DNA of 64,000 nt from Paenibacillus phocaeensis (GTDB taxonomy: Bacteria > Bacillota > Bacilli > Paenibacillales > Paenibacillaceae). The stretch covers positions 33,006 to 97,005 of the forward strand of contig NZ_FCOQ01000029.1 of the NCBI RefSeq assembly GCF_900021165.1, in the 5' to 3' direction. Position 1 is the first letter of the stretch; the number at the start of each line of letters is the position of its first letter. Shown piece after piece: positions 1 to 8,141 of the stretch. The notes below the pieces were generated by a model, which did no database searches, was not told the DNA's origin, and worked only from the letters and a program-made list of their open reading frames with translations. The position numbers and the translations under genes were made by a program.

Positions 1-597
1 CTCCTCATCTTCCGGATAAGGATCCAGCTCTACCGCCGCAACGGCGATCCGATCCTGCTGTCGCAGCGGGATGTGCAACTCTTTGCTTTTGGCCAAAATC
101 TCTTCGCGTCCAACCTTGCCGCTGGCCCATTGCAGAAAAAACAGGTTTTGCAAATGCGGCAGGTTTGACAGCCATTGCTTCTCCAAGGCCGCCTGCCGCC
201 GCCATTGCTCCAAATCCTGTTGCAGTTGGCGGCGTGCCTCCAATACCGCTTCCAGAATCTCTTCCTCGCCCGCAGGCTTCAGCAAATACCGGGTAACTCC
301 GTGTTTTAAGGCAATCTGGGCAAACTCGAAGTTGTCGTGTCCGCTTAAAATAATGACCTTCATCAACCGGGTGAGCCATCCGCGTTCCTTCAGCTCCCGC
401 AGCAGCGCCAGTCCATCCATGCCCGGCATCTGCACGTCGATCAACATGAGATCCGGCTTCTTCCGCTCCATGAGCTGCAAGGCATCCCGTCCGTTGGCCG
501 CCGTTCCGATCATGTCGATCCCGTGCGACTCCCACAGGATATTATAGGCCAGCGCCTGGCGCAGACGGGGTTCGTCCTCCACGATCATGAGATTCAT
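1..597 (-). CDS. YesN-type response regulator (partial, N-terminal 199 residues)
   Basis: The reading frame stays open to the left window edge, so the C-terminus (expected AraC-type DNA-binding domain) is not visible. The visible part is a CheY-like receiver: acidic pocket at Asp8/Glu9, phospho-acceptor Asp54 in LIDVQMPGMDG, and a conserved Lys in LLKPAGEEE near residue 105. The start ATG at 595-597 has a GGAGGGGG ribosome site about 6 bases upstream. It overlaps the 3' end of the upstream kinase gene by 56 bases, so the two are translationally linked. By context it is the output half of a YesM/YesN pair controlling sugar uptake; that role is inferred from the family. Confidence 0.9.
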   Translation of the reverse strand, partial: MNLMIVEDEPRLRQALAYNILWESHGIDMIGTAANGRDALQLMERKKPDLMLIDVQMPGMDGLALLRELKERGWLTRLMKVIILSGHDNFEFAQIALKHGVTRYLLKPAGEEEILEAVLEARRQLQQDLEQWRRQAALEKQWLSNLPHLQNLFFLQWASGKVGREEILAKSKELHIPLRQQDRIAVAAVELDPYPEDEE

Positions 598-2362
598 TTC
601 GTTCCCCCTCCAATGGAATCGATATTGAAACGGCCGTGCCTTCGCCCCAAGTACTCTGTACGGTCAACTTCGCCTCGGGGCCGTAGTACAGCTTCATACG
701 GCTCAGTACGTTGCGCAGTCCAAATAAGTCCTTCGCCTGCTCTTCATTCCGCGAATCAGCAGCAACCTTGCGGTGATCCATACGGTCCAGCTCCTGCTGA
801 ATATAGCGAAGCTGTTCTTCCTCGATCCCCGGCCCGTTGTCCTCCACACGGATGAACACCGTCCGTTCCTGTTCAACCCAACTGGAGATGATGACGTAAC
901 CGCCCGACTCCTTGCCTTCCATTCCATGGATGATTGCATTCTCGACAATGGGTTGAAGCAGCAGCTTAAGCAGCGGAATTTGCCTGCTCCGCTCCGAGAT
1001 GCGGTATTCCACGCGGAAATTATCCATGAAGCGAAGCTGCTGGATTCGCAAATAATAATTCAGGTGGACAATGCTCTCTTCGATCGTAAACTCCTGTCTC
1101 CCCTTGTTTAAACTGAGCCGGAAGAAGCTCGAAAGGTTCATCACCATTTCGCTGATTTCCTCCGCATCGTAGTTTTTGGCCATCCAGTAGATCGAGTCCA
1201 ACGTGTTGTACAAAAAATGCGGATTAATCTGGGATTGCAAAAACCGGAGCTCGGTTGTTTTCAGCCGCAGCTGCTGTTCATAATGATCTTCAATCAGATG
1301 CTTCTGCACCGTAGCCATTCGATTGAAGGATTGGATCAAGTAGCCGAATTCGTCCTTTCGATTCGACGGAACGTGAGTGCCAAGCTCCCCGCTGCTTAAC
1401 CGCCTCATGCCTTTGGCCAATTTCAATACGGGAGAAGCGATTCCGCTGTAGACAACCCAGGAAACGGTGAAGGCAAGAAGAAGGCTTAGCCCGATAATGG
1501 CAAAGGTAAACAGGCGCAGCTGATCCGTCTCGAGGTACAGCTCGCTTTTCGGCTGGACCAGCGTTAACCGCCAGGTGGAGTACGAGGAATCGATGGTGAC
1601 GGTCATCTCCTGATCCGGAAGTTGGGGAGCAGTAAGTCTGCCAACCTCTAGCAGCACTTCCCCCCGTTCATTTGACAGGGAAATCCGGCTGTTGTCCGAT
1701 GGCAGCAGCGTCCGGATAATCTTCAAAAGTTTATTCTTACTGAACGATACAACAAGCAGATTGGCTTGGCGATCGCTGTTGTACAAATCCATTGCCCGCA
1801 GCAGCGAGATACTGTCGGTATTCGTTAGCTGCCCAAAGGTCACCTCATTCGTAACCGGATAGTCCGCCTTCACATAGGTGATTCCTGTCCCGTAATGGCG
1901 AGCGGTCTCCACAAACCATTCCTTCTGCGCATCCCCCGCCAACTGCTTGCCTCCGTAATGAGTGGAGATCAACATGCCCGAGGCCGGATGGTAGACGGAG
2001 ATTTGCGAGATATACCGGTTCACCGAAACCGAGTTCGACAATTGTTCCAAAATATAAGAGAAGGCCAGGATCGATTGCGGCGAGAAATCGCTGCCGTTCT
2101 CATTCAACAGCGCATTCATCGCGGGGTCACCGGCGATCAGCGTCGAGATTTCCTCAACGTTCTGAAAGACCAGGTCCAGGTGGTTCATGGCCGAGGAAAG
2201 GGCCGTTTCGGTCCGCTTTACCGCCTGATCATAGAGGATATCCCGCGATCGCTCCACCGCAAACAGGCTGATCAAAACCAACGGAAGCAAAATAAGTATA
2301 AAATATCCGGTTAATCGGAACTGAATATGGTGCGAAAACCGGTTCAAGATCCATCGAATCAC
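542..2362 (-). CDS. YesM-type sensor histidine kinase
   Basis: 606 residues. It has an N-terminal membrane segment (about 17-37), an extracytoplasmic sensing region (about 40-280), a second membrane segment (about 284-306) and a HAMP-like stretch. The phospho-acceptor is His382 in SQINPHFLYNTLDS, followed by an ATPase domain with the N-box IVENAIIHG and G-box DNGPGI. This is the His_kinase/HATPase_c layout of the YesM/LytS-like family. The start is GTG at 2360-2362 behind a GGAGGAGGAG ribosome site. It lies 30 bases after the binding-protein gene and overlaps the response regulator gene, so all three should be co-transcribed. The signal is unknown; a sugar presented by the upstream lipoprotein is a reasonable guess. 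Confidence 0.93.
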   Translation of the reverse strand: MIRWILNRFSHHIQFRLTGYFILILLPLVLISLFAVERSRDILYDQAVKRTETALSSAMNHLDLVFQNVEEISTLIAGDPAMNALLNENGSDFSPQSILAFSYILEQLSNSVSVNRYISQISVYHPASGMLISTHYGGKQLAGDAQKEWFVETARHYGTGITYVKADYPVTNEVTFGQLTNTDSISLLRAMDLYNSDRQANLLVVSFSKNKLLKIIRTLLPSDNSRISLSNERGEVLLEVGRLTAPQLPDQEMTVTIDSSYSTWRLTLVQPKSELYLETDQLRLFTFAIIGLSLLLAFTVSWVVYSGIASPVLKLAKGMRRLSSGELGTHVPSNRKDEFGYLIQSFNRMATVQKHLIEDHYEQQLRLKTTELRFLQSQINPHFLYNTLDSIYWMAKNYDAEEISEMVMNLSSFFRLSLNKGRQEFTIEESIVHLNYYLRIQQLRFMDNFRVEYRISERSRQIPLLKLLLQPIVENAIIHGMEGKESGGYVIISSWVEQERTVFIRVEDNGPGIEEEQLRYIQQELDRMDHRKVAADSRNEEQAKDLFGLRNVLSRMKLYYGPEAKLTVQSTWGEGTAVSISIPLEGERNESHDRGGRTPSAPGAGL

Positions 2363-2392
2363 CGCACTCCTCCTCCAAGCCGAGCTGCCGCT

Positions 2393-3919
2393 TTAGTTCC
2401 TGCTCTCGTACCAGCGATTGACTTCCTTCGTTATTTCGCTTCCTCCTTCCGCTTTCCACCGCGCAACATATTGGTCGAACGCTTCCAGCGGTTCGAGACC
2501 TAGAACAATTTTTACAAATACGTCCTCCAATTTGCTTAAGTTATTGTTGTATTTCCCCATGGCCGGCGTCGGAATCCCATAATACGCATTGGGCATCACA
2601 TGGCGATGAATCGTCTGGATATTGTTATACAAGTTGAAATCGCCAAGCGAGTCCAGGCGTTGCTTAAATAACGTCTCGTCGGGGACGTCCACTAAGGACT
2701 GGTAAATTCCCCGATACAGACTCTCATCATGCAGGGCGAAATCCGTCACAATCCGATCCCCTTCCCGCCGCCATATTTCATTCTCAAAACCCAGCTTCAG
2801 CGTTTTATAATCACTTGCGATGAAATCCAGCAGCTGAATGACCTCTGCCGCATGCTTAGAATCGGCAGGGATGACATTATAGCCGCGGATCACGTCGATG
2901 CCATATACACCTTGGTCTCCGTTTGGGCCTGTCGGATATTCCAGGGGAATCCAGCGGGCGTTCGGGTCCCGGTTCATATTGGCCGCAATCGGGCCGCGCG
3001 TATCGTACCAGGTTGCCGAGAATAACCCCACCTTCCCGTATTCGATCTTCTCGAACAAGTTCGTCTGTAGATTTAATGGAAATTCACGTTCCAGCAGCCC
3101 TTCCTGGTACAACCGGGCCAAGAAGCCTAACGCTTCCTTGGTTTCCGGAAGGATATTGCTGTAGACCAAATGTCCATCACGTTCAAACCAGGTATTCAGT
3201 TGCGTTCCGAAGGCGCCGAAGAACGGAGAGGATCGCCCAAGGTTTGCCGTGAACGTCAGACCAATGGTGTCCTGCAGGCCATTGCCGTCCGGGTCGTCCC
3301 GGGTAAAGGCTTGGATGACCTCGTAGTACTCGTCCAACGTTTTCGGCGTCTTAAGCCCCAACCGATCCAGCCAATCCTTTCGCGCATACATCAACTCGAT
3401 ACCGGTCACTTCGTTCAAACTGGGCACGGCATAAATCTTGCCGCCATATTTCACTCTGTCCCATACTTCAGGTGGAATTTTCGCTTTCAAATGGGGGCCG
3501 TATTGATCGATGAGATCATCCAGGGGGAACAGCGCCCCTTGCTTGACATAATTGTCAAACCACACGGGTTCGTAGGCGTGCAGGAGATCGGGGAGATTCC
3601 CCGAGGACATAATCACGTCCAGCTTCTCATCGTATACTTCAGTGGGGGGGGTATTGACCTGAATGTCCAGGCCGGTTTGCTCTTCGATATAATTCAGGTA
3701 ACGGTTGTCGTTTTCATCCATTCCTTCGGGAAAAGTCATGCCCAGATTGGAGATGACGATGTTGATCTGAGGACGAGAACGCGGATCTCCAACTGAACGC
3801 GGCTCCTCGGTTTGGCCAGCGAAGCTGCAGCTCGCGACCCCCGTGGCAATCCCTATCAGCAGCAGTGAAGAAGGAAGCCGCCACGCGTTCCTCCGGAGCA
3901 GAATAGATCGTATGCTCAT
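2393..3919 (-). CDS. Extracellular solute-binding lipoprotein
   Basis: 508 residues with a type II signal peptide: positive N-terminus, hydrophobic core, and lipobox GVASC with the lipid-carrying Cys at about residue 31. The body resembles the LipO/YtcQ-like sugar-binding proteins (family 1), for example LDVIMSSGNLPDLL near the N-terminus. The start ATG has AGGAGGG at normal spacing. Unlike the other binding proteins in this window it has no permease next to it; it is followed directly by a sensor kinase and a response regulator. It may therefore act as a ligand-presenting partner of the kinase, or permeases may lie beyond the left edge. Confidence 0.9.
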   Translation of the reverse strand: MSIRSILLRRNAWRLPSSLLLIGIATGVASCSFAGQTEEPRSVGDPRSRPQINIVISNLGMTFPEGMDENDNRYLNYIEEQTGLDIQVNTPPTEVYDEKLDVIMSSGNLPDLLHAYEPVWFDNYVKQGALFPLDDLIDQYGPHLKAKIPPEVWDRVKYGGKIYAVPSLNEVTGIELMYARKDWLDRLGLKTPKTLDEYYEVIQAFTRDDPDGNGLQDTIGLTFTANLGRSSPFFGAFGTQLNTWFERDGHLVYSNILPETKEALGFLARLYQEGLLEREFPLNLQTNLFEKIEYGKVGLFSATWYDTRGPIAANMNRDPNARWIPLEYPTGPNGDQGVYGIDVIRGYNVIPADSKHAAEVIQLLDFIASDYKTLKLGFENEIWRREGDRIVTDFALHDESLYRGIYQSLVDVPDETLFKQRLDSLGDFNLYNNIQTIHRHVMPNAYYGIPTPAMGKYNNNLSKLEDVFVKIVLGLEPLEAFDQYVARWKAEGGSEITKEVNRWYESRN

Positions 3920-3993
3920 TGTGTCCCTCCTACTCCCTTATTCTAGTTTGCAGTTGCCTGTCAGACTCCGCTTACCCCTCTCCTTTAAACCAA

Positions 3994-3999
3994 ATTATA
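3994..3999 (-). promoter_or_regulatory. Candidate -10 (TATAAT) for the binding protein/kinase/regulator operon
   Basis: On the minus strand a perfect TATAAT lies about 75 bases upstream of the lipoprotein start. No good -35 hexamer is present at 16-18 bases, so the site may depend on an activator such as the YesN-like regulator it would help express. Confidence 0.3.
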
Positions 4000-4069
4000 C
4001 ATAGCGATTCCGGGGGAGTTTGTCGAAAGCTGAGGGCGACCATCTAGAAAAATAAAATAAGAGGGAGAC

Positions 4070-4098
4070 CATTCAAAAATCCTCTTTGCAAGGAGGAT
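4070..4098 (-). terminator. Weak rho-independent terminator after the DinB-like gene
   Basis: On the minus strand ATCCTC, an 8-base loop and GAGGAT are followed by TTTTTGAA. It lies about 35 bases downstream of the stop codon of the last gene of the small-enzyme operon. The stem is only 6 bp. Confidence 0.5.
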
Positions 4099-4133
4099 CG
4101 AGGTAGATACTCATGCGTAAATTCATATAAAGC

Positions 4134-4613
4134 TTATTCAGCAAATAATCCCCTGCCGATTAAATTGGCCGTCACCGGCTTCTTGCCCATTTCTCGAGAC
4201 CATACGGATAATTGACCGATATGGTGGATCTCGTGGGCGATCACATGCCGCATCACTTCGCCGTAGGTGTGGGCTTCCCGTTCTCCGTCATCCGTAATAT
4301 CGATCATTACGCAATCTTCCAAGCTATCCTTCCAATCATAAATAAATGGAGCAAGTTCCTCATGACAGCGGTCGGAAAAAGCTTTGACCTGAGATAAGCT
4401 GGCCACTTCCTCGAAAGAAGGGATATGGACGGTTTTTCCTTGTATCCCTCCAACGATCCAGCCATACTCAACCGCCACAATGTGATACAGCGTAGGGAGG
4501 ATGCAGCCAAGGCCCCCTGTGCGCTTCTTCATCAATTCGTCCTCGCTTACCGATTCGCACCAGTCGAACCAATCCCTGCGGACCTGCCAGTTATACTCGA
4601 ATAATTTCAGCAT
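4134..4613 (-). CDS. DinB/YfiT-like putative metal-dependent protein
   Basis: 159 residues from the chosen start (MLKLFEYNW), which has GGAGG 6 bases upstream; a longer frame to 4685 has no ribosome site. The fold is the four-helix DinB type. The His residues that bind a metal in this family are visible in TLYHIVAVEYGWI and in VIAHEIHHIGQLSVW. Members include bacillithiol or mycothiol S-transferases and many proteins of unknown role, so no reaction can be given. It is the last gene of a run of small enzymes that ends in a terminator. Confidence 0.85.
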   Translation of the reverse strand: MLKLFEYNWQVRRDWFDWCESVSEDELMKKRTGGLGCILPTLYHIVAVEYGWIVGGIQGKTVHIPSFEEVASLSQVKAFSDRCHEELAPFIYDWKDSLEDCVMIDITDDGEREAHTYGEVMRHVIAHEIHHIGQLSVWSREMGKKPVTANLIGRGLFAE

Positions 4614-4666
4614 CTCGGAACCTCCTTCATAAGCGATGATCACATTCTTTGTCCCACTACCAAATC

Positions 4667-5074
4667 TTAGTATAGTTTTTTGCACAAAATCACTTCAAGC
4701 GGAGCCTGCTCCTGCAACAAACACCCGACATCCACATACCCTAGCCTCCGGTAGAAATGCTGCGCGTCCTCATTGGATTGGGTCGAGGTCATTACCGTCT
4801 GAAATCCCTGCTCTTTCATTTGCTCCTCCCAGTGCAAGACGGCCTGTTTGCCGAAGCCCCGCCCCCGATAAGGATCGTCAATCCAGATCAGGTTCATAAA
4901 CGGCGTGTTATCCCAAAAATAACCGAACCTCATCCAGCCGATCTCTTGGTCGGCTTCCCGAAGGATGTAAATCTCTTTCGCCATGACTTTAACCGGAATC
5001 AGCGGCTGGGCGATATGTTTGTCCCTTTCGGCGATGTAACGGATGTCTGTTTCGGTTGCGAAATCGATGTTCAT
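4667..5074 (-). CDS. GNAT-family N-acetyltransferase
   Basis: 135 residues. The acetyl-CoA loop is visible as DDPYRGRGFGKQAV (R-G-x-G-x-G type), and the usual C-terminal AQHFYRRLGY segment is present. Start MNIDFATETD is preceded by a G-rich ribosome site (AGGGGGG, 5 bases); the frame extends further upstream without a ribosome site. The acceptor substrate cannot be told from sequence. It sits between the AAC(6')-like gene and the DinB-like gene, all in one direction with short gaps. Confidence 0.85.
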   Translation of the reverse strand: MNIDFATETDIRYIAERDKHIAQPLIPVKVMAKEIYILREADQEIGWMRFGYFWDNTPFMNLIWIDDPYRGRGFGKQAVLHWEEQMKEQGFQTVMTSTQSNEDAQHFYRRLGYVDVGCLLQEQAPLEVILCKKLY

Positions 5075-5129
5075 TTTAGCCCCCCTGTCAGATAGAACGC
5101 GGGTCATCCCCGGATCATTCCCCATTGGG

Positions 5130-5570
5130 TTATTCAATCTCCTTAATAAACGCTACGATTCTTCCGGCTTCCTTAAATCCGATCTTCTGGTGGAACGCTT
5201 GGCTTACCTGGTTGTACCAACCTGTATCCGATCCCAACTCTTTACATCCCTTAGACTTCGCCCACACTTCCCCCGCCTCTACCAGTTTCCTGGAGACGCC
5301 TTGGTTTCTATGATTCTCGTCAACGTAGATTCCTTCCACATACCCGACGGGACTTGAGCTGGAGCCTTCAACATAATCAAAACGAAGGGACATATGCAAG
5401 AAACCGATATAGCGATCATCCATGGCAGCCAGATAGACCTTGTCTTTCTCGGATGTGAGCAATTCTTCGAACTCACTCCGCAGCTCCGCCCATTCATGTT
5501 CCGGCCAAAGCTTCAACGCGAAATGGGTTACGGCATCTAAATTGGTTTGATTGGCTTGCTCAATCCTCAT
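5130..5570 (-). CDS. Aminoglycoside 6'-N-acetyltransferase-like protein (AAC(6') family)
   Basis: 146 residues, the length usual for chromosomal AAC(6')-I enzymes. From memory of that family, several blocks match in order: LWPEHEWAELRSEF near the N-terminus, RFDYVEGSSSSPVGYVEGI, the acetyl-CoA loop DENHRNQGVSRKL, then AFHQKIGFKEAGRIVAFIK at the C-terminus. This block pattern is more specific than a generic GNAT. The expected reaction is acetyl transfer from acetyl-CoA to the 6'-amino group of aminoglycosides. Whether it confers resistance here cannot be seen. The start ATG has GGGGGG 7 bases upstream. It lies in a run of housekeeping-like small genes with no mobile element, so it looks intrinsic rather than acquired. 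Confidence 0.8.
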   Translation of the reverse strand: MRIEQANQTNLDAVTHFALKLWPEHEWAELRSEFEELLTSEKDKVYLAAMDDRYIGFLHMSLRFDYVEGSSSSPVGYVEGIYVDENHRNQGVSRKLVEAGEVWAKSKGCKELGSDTGWYNQVSQAFHQKIGFKEAGRIVAFIKEIE

Positions 5571-5641
5571 TTAAATTCCCCCCGTTAAGATGTGGACGAG
5601 ATCCCGCAGCCGTGGACCGGGCCCCAGCCAAGTCAAACGGT

Positions 5642-6184
5642 TCATTTCCACAGACGCCTGATTTCCCGGCGTTTATCGCCGAAGCAACTAAGCTCATACA
5701 CATCTGGATTCGAAAGACGGCTCCACGCCTCGAACCCAAATGAATCATCCTCATATTTCAAAATCAGGGACATCAGATTTCCGTGTGTCACCACAACGAG
5801 ATTCTCCCCCGGCTGCTCCATAAGGTCTTCGATCGCGGCGACTCCGCGGATCATTGCCTCGCGGGAGGATTCTCCTCCTGGCAGCTTGAGATCGAGGTCA
5901 TCAAATGATCTCCTTAAGTGATCCATCCAGTCGGGCAAATCAGCGGAAGATAAAACCCGCTCACAGAGTCGATCATCCATTTGGATGGGTAAACCTGCTC
6001 GCTCGGCCAGCGGACGAATCGTAGCGATTGCCCTTCGGTAAGGGCTGGCGACAATTCGATCGATAGATCGGTCACCGAACAAATCGGCCAAATGCCTCGC
6101 TTGAAGATGCCCCTCTTCCGTAAGTTCAGCCGTGGGCTCCTGGCCCCGTGCCTTACCATGCCGTATGAGGTAAATACGCTTCAT
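5642..6184 (-). CDS. Histidine phosphatase family protein (phosphoglycerate mutase-like)
   Basis: 180 residues. The catalytic RHG motif is at the N-terminus (YLIRHGKARGQE), the second catalytic His is in VVVTHGNLMSLIL, and an acidic residue for proton transfer lies in LCERVLS. These are the marks of the branch 1 histidine phosphatases. The substrate (sugar phosphate, nucleotide or other) is not readable. A GGGGGAG ribosome site precedes the ATG. The gene follows the NTF2-like gene by 13 bases and is probably co-transcribed with it. Confidence 0.88.
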   Translation of the reverse strand: MKRIYLIRHGKARGQEPTAELTEEGHLQARHLADLFGDRSIDRIVASPYRRAIATIRPLAERAGLPIQMDDRLCERVLSSADLPDWMDHLRRSFDDLDLKLPGGESSREAMIRGVAAIEDLMEQPGENLVVVTHGNLMSLILKYEDDSFGFEAWSRLSNPDVYELSCFGDKRREIRRLWK

Positions 6185-6197
6185 GATCTCCCCCTGC

Positions 6198-6581
6198 TTA
6201 GGAGTAAGGATGGAATTTATCCCTCTTCATCTCGTATTCGTTCAGTTCTACAATACGACCGTCTCGGAAATATACAATACTAGCCCCGTCCCATTCATAT
6301 TCGATCCCTTCAAACACACATTTGAAGGTCCATTCTACAAAGGCGACCCGCGTCTCGGAATCAAATCCGATCCGGTGAATGTTCCAATAGTCTACCTTGT
6401 TTCCGTTTTCATTCCATTCCGTAAACCATCGGTCCAGTTCGTGTTTTCCTTGAATAACAGCCCCCGTGCATTCTCTAACCATCGCCTCTTCATGGACGGT
6501 GCGCGCAAACTTCTCGTAGTTTTGCTCCACCCAGGACTCAAAATATAACGTGATCAATTCAACGGCTTGATTCTTGTTCAT
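6198..6581 (-). CDS. SnoaL/NTF2-like domain protein
   Basis: 127 residues forming one small alpha+beta barrel of the SnoaL-like type: N-terminal helices (QAVELITLYFESW), then strands with FVEWTFKCVFEGIEYEWDGASIVYFRDGRI and a typical polar C-terminal tail. Such proteins are usually stress- or metabolism-linked and often have no assigned activity. An AGGAGG ribosome site precedes the ATG. It is the first gene of the five-gene minus-strand run down to 4134. Confidence 0.85.
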   Translation of the reverse strand: MNKNQAVELITLYFESWVEQNYEKFARTVHEEAMVRECTGAVIQGKHELDRWFTEWNENGNKVDYWNIHRIGFDSETRVAFVEWTFKCVFEGIEYEWDGASIVYFRDGRIVELNEYEMKRDKFHPYS

Positions 6582-6623
6582 GGAAATCTTCCTCCTTACG
6601 GCCTTGGCCGAGTCATTGAAACT

Positions 6624-7223
6624 CTATTCACATATAAACAATCGAGAATCCTCGTCGCCTTCAAGTTCAATTCCTCCACCAATTATACCATGACCTTCCA
6701 TCATTGAAAAGAACATTTGTTCGCTATTTATCCCCCTATATCGCAAGACAGTAAATCGTACTGACCATTAAGCAGGGATAAACAAAAGCCAAATCCAAAC
6801 ATTTCTGTTCTTTTTAATTGGATATCCATGTGATGAATTCCCGAAGATAACGATACCGACAATTCATTACTGAAAGAGACGTATCCGAATTTTCGAGATA
6901 GTCTTGCCTCCGATACCGACGCGGGGAGAAATCGATGTAAATTGAAGTTCCCGTTCTCTTCGCAGGCCACACGACCGTAATCATGAAGGAACCATTCCGT
7001 TATTCAACGGGTCGGCAATTCGAAACGCCAAGCCGCAATAGCTCGTTTCATCCGAACCGACATAGACGTCAATGCTTCCCTCAGAAATAGACAAATGCGG
7101 GAGGATGGCCAATCCATTCAGGCACAGACTTTCTACTCCCCGCCAGTTCTTAACGGAGGCCTCAGCCTGATCCTGTAAAATGAACTCACTCCCTTTTGTT
7201 ACATCAACTTGGAAATCACTCAT
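6624..7223 (-). pseudogene. Frameshifted gene of unknown function (three frame segments, about 199 codons)
   Basis: The start (MSDFQVDVTKGSEF) has AGGAG about 9 bases upstream. Frame 1 runs to a stop at 6981. A second frame carries on without a gap (WFLHDYGRVACEEN onward) to a stop at 6728. The original frame then resumes (NSEQMFFSMMEGHG onward) to a stop at 6624. Removing one A near 6997-7007 and adding one G in the C5/G5 run at 6732-6736 would give a single continuous protein. The base composition and residue use of all three parts look coding. I do not recognise the family; the first part (IDVYVGSDETSYCGLAFRI) is beta-rich. It could be a decayed gene or two base-call errors. Confidence 0.6.
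6682..6710 (-). promoter_or_regulatory. Promoter for the small-enzyme operon
   Basis: Minus strand: TTTTCA, 17-base spacer, TATAAT. It lies about 100 bases upstream of the NTF2-like start. It overlaps the apparent 3' end of the broken gene upstream. Confidence 0.5.
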
Positions 7224-7289
7224 TACTAGCAGCTCCTTCAAAATCGTATTCGTTCGGTATGTACGATTGGCTGGCATTACTTACATACG

Positions 7290-7333
7290 AAGCGCCCTAA
7301 CCAGAGATAGCTCTTATCTTAGGCTGGGCGCTT
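7290..7333. other. Long nested inverted repeat (8-bp arms)
   Basis: Arms AAGCGCCC (7290-7297) and GGGCGCTT (7326-7333), with further pairing inside (CCTAA/TTAGG and GATA/TATC). It lies between the membrane-protein stop and the broken gene. There is no T-run, so it is not a classic terminator. It may be an RNA structure separating the two genes. Confidence 0.5.
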
Positions 7334-7353
7334 GTTGTCACTATATTTTATAG

Positions 7354-7710
7354 TTAAAGGATGATCATCTTGTTAATCCATTCACCGGCACTAACGATCC
7401 CCTTGGTTAATGGAAGATACACTTCGCTCAAGATAACCGAGGCGACCAACATTAGAAGTAGAATTCTTGGATATTTCTTCCGTATACAACGAACCGTTTG
7501 ATATAAACACAGCACTAATAAAGGAATCGTGATCAGGGATGTAATATGCCAACCCAACCGCCCTTCCTTCGCCCAGCTCCCCACTCCAATGAAATCCAAG
7601 AAGCTGTCCAGCAAGGAGTATCCGTACAAATGGTTGCTTCCCAATATCAACAACACAAAAAATGCCGTCATCCATAGCCAGCCATAATTTTCCCGATGAC
7701 CCTGCTTCAA
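7354..7710 (-). CDS. Small membrane protein of unknown function
   Basis: 118 residues with about three hydrophobic helices: WMTAFFVLLILGSNHLYGY near residues 12-30, then WHITSLITIPLLVLCLY, then ILLLMLVASVILSEVYL. The start appears to be TTG at 7708-7710 with GGAAGGTG 7 bases upstream; the nearest ATG frame stops at once. I do not recognise a named family and no catalytic motif is present. It stands between a MerR-like gene and the broken gene, both also on the minus strand. Confidence 0.7.
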   Translation of the reverse strand: MKQGHRENYGWLWMTAFFVLLILGSNHLYGYSLLDSFLDFIGVGSWAKEGRLGWHITSLITIPLLVLCLYQTVRCIRKKYPRILLLMLVASVILSEVYLPLTKGIVSAGEWINKMIIL

Positions 7711-7818
7711 AATCCAACACCTTCCGTCATCTTATTAGTCCCCTGGAACGAAGAATCAGAACGAACGATCCCATCCCATTCGTCCGACGCTCACATTCCT
7801 ACTTCCCTTAGTATATAT

Positions 7819-7848
7819 TAAAAAAGAACCCCTGCCAAAAGCAGAGGT
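7819..7848 (-). terminator. Rho-independent terminator after the MerR-like gene
   Basis: Minus strand: CCTCTGC, loop, GCAGGGG (7 bp with one G-T pair), followed by TTCTTTTTT. It ends the GPP34-like/MerR-like operon. Confidence 0.85.
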
Positions 7849-7866
7849 CTATTCCTGACGAGTCAA

Positions 7867-8127
7867 TTATTCCACCATCAGCTTCGCTTTGATCTCCGGG
7901 ACCGACATCCCTTCGGAACGCAGTTGTTTGATCCGCGAGATTCGTTCCACCGTCTCTTCCCGCCGGTACCGACGCGTCAGATTCTCCTCAGCTTGCTCGA
8001 ACGGCAACATGCCTTCCTCCGTGTAGAACTTCAAGGTGCTATATCGGGTAGCCGTCAACCTCGCCAGTTCGCCGATCGTGACGAACTCCGAAGCTTGAAT
8101 GGCTTCCATGGATCGTTGTCTGGACAT
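7867..8127 (-). CDS. MerR-type DNA-binding mini-protein
   Basis: 86 residues, nearly only the winged-helix head of a MerR regulator: FVTIGELARLTATRYSTLKFYTEEGML followed by RYRREETVERISRIKQLRSEGMSVPEIKAKL. The usual C-terminal effector or coiled-coil part is missing, as in excisionase or MerR-17-like proteins. An AAGGAG ribosome site precedes the ATG. It follows the GPP34-like gene by 14 bases and a terminator ends the pair, so it probably regulates or works with that protein. Confidence 0.8.
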   Translation of the reverse strand: MSRQRSMEAIQASEFVTIGELARLTATRYSTLKFYTEEGMLPFEQAEENLTRRYRREETVERISRIKQLRSEGMSVPEIKAKLMVE

Positions 8128-8141
8128 GGGGCAGGACTCCT

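Noticed and set aside
7391..7720. 109-codon frame overlapping the small membrane protein
   Set aside because: The membrane-protein frame has a ribosome site with TTG start and clear hydrophobic helices; this frame has neither.
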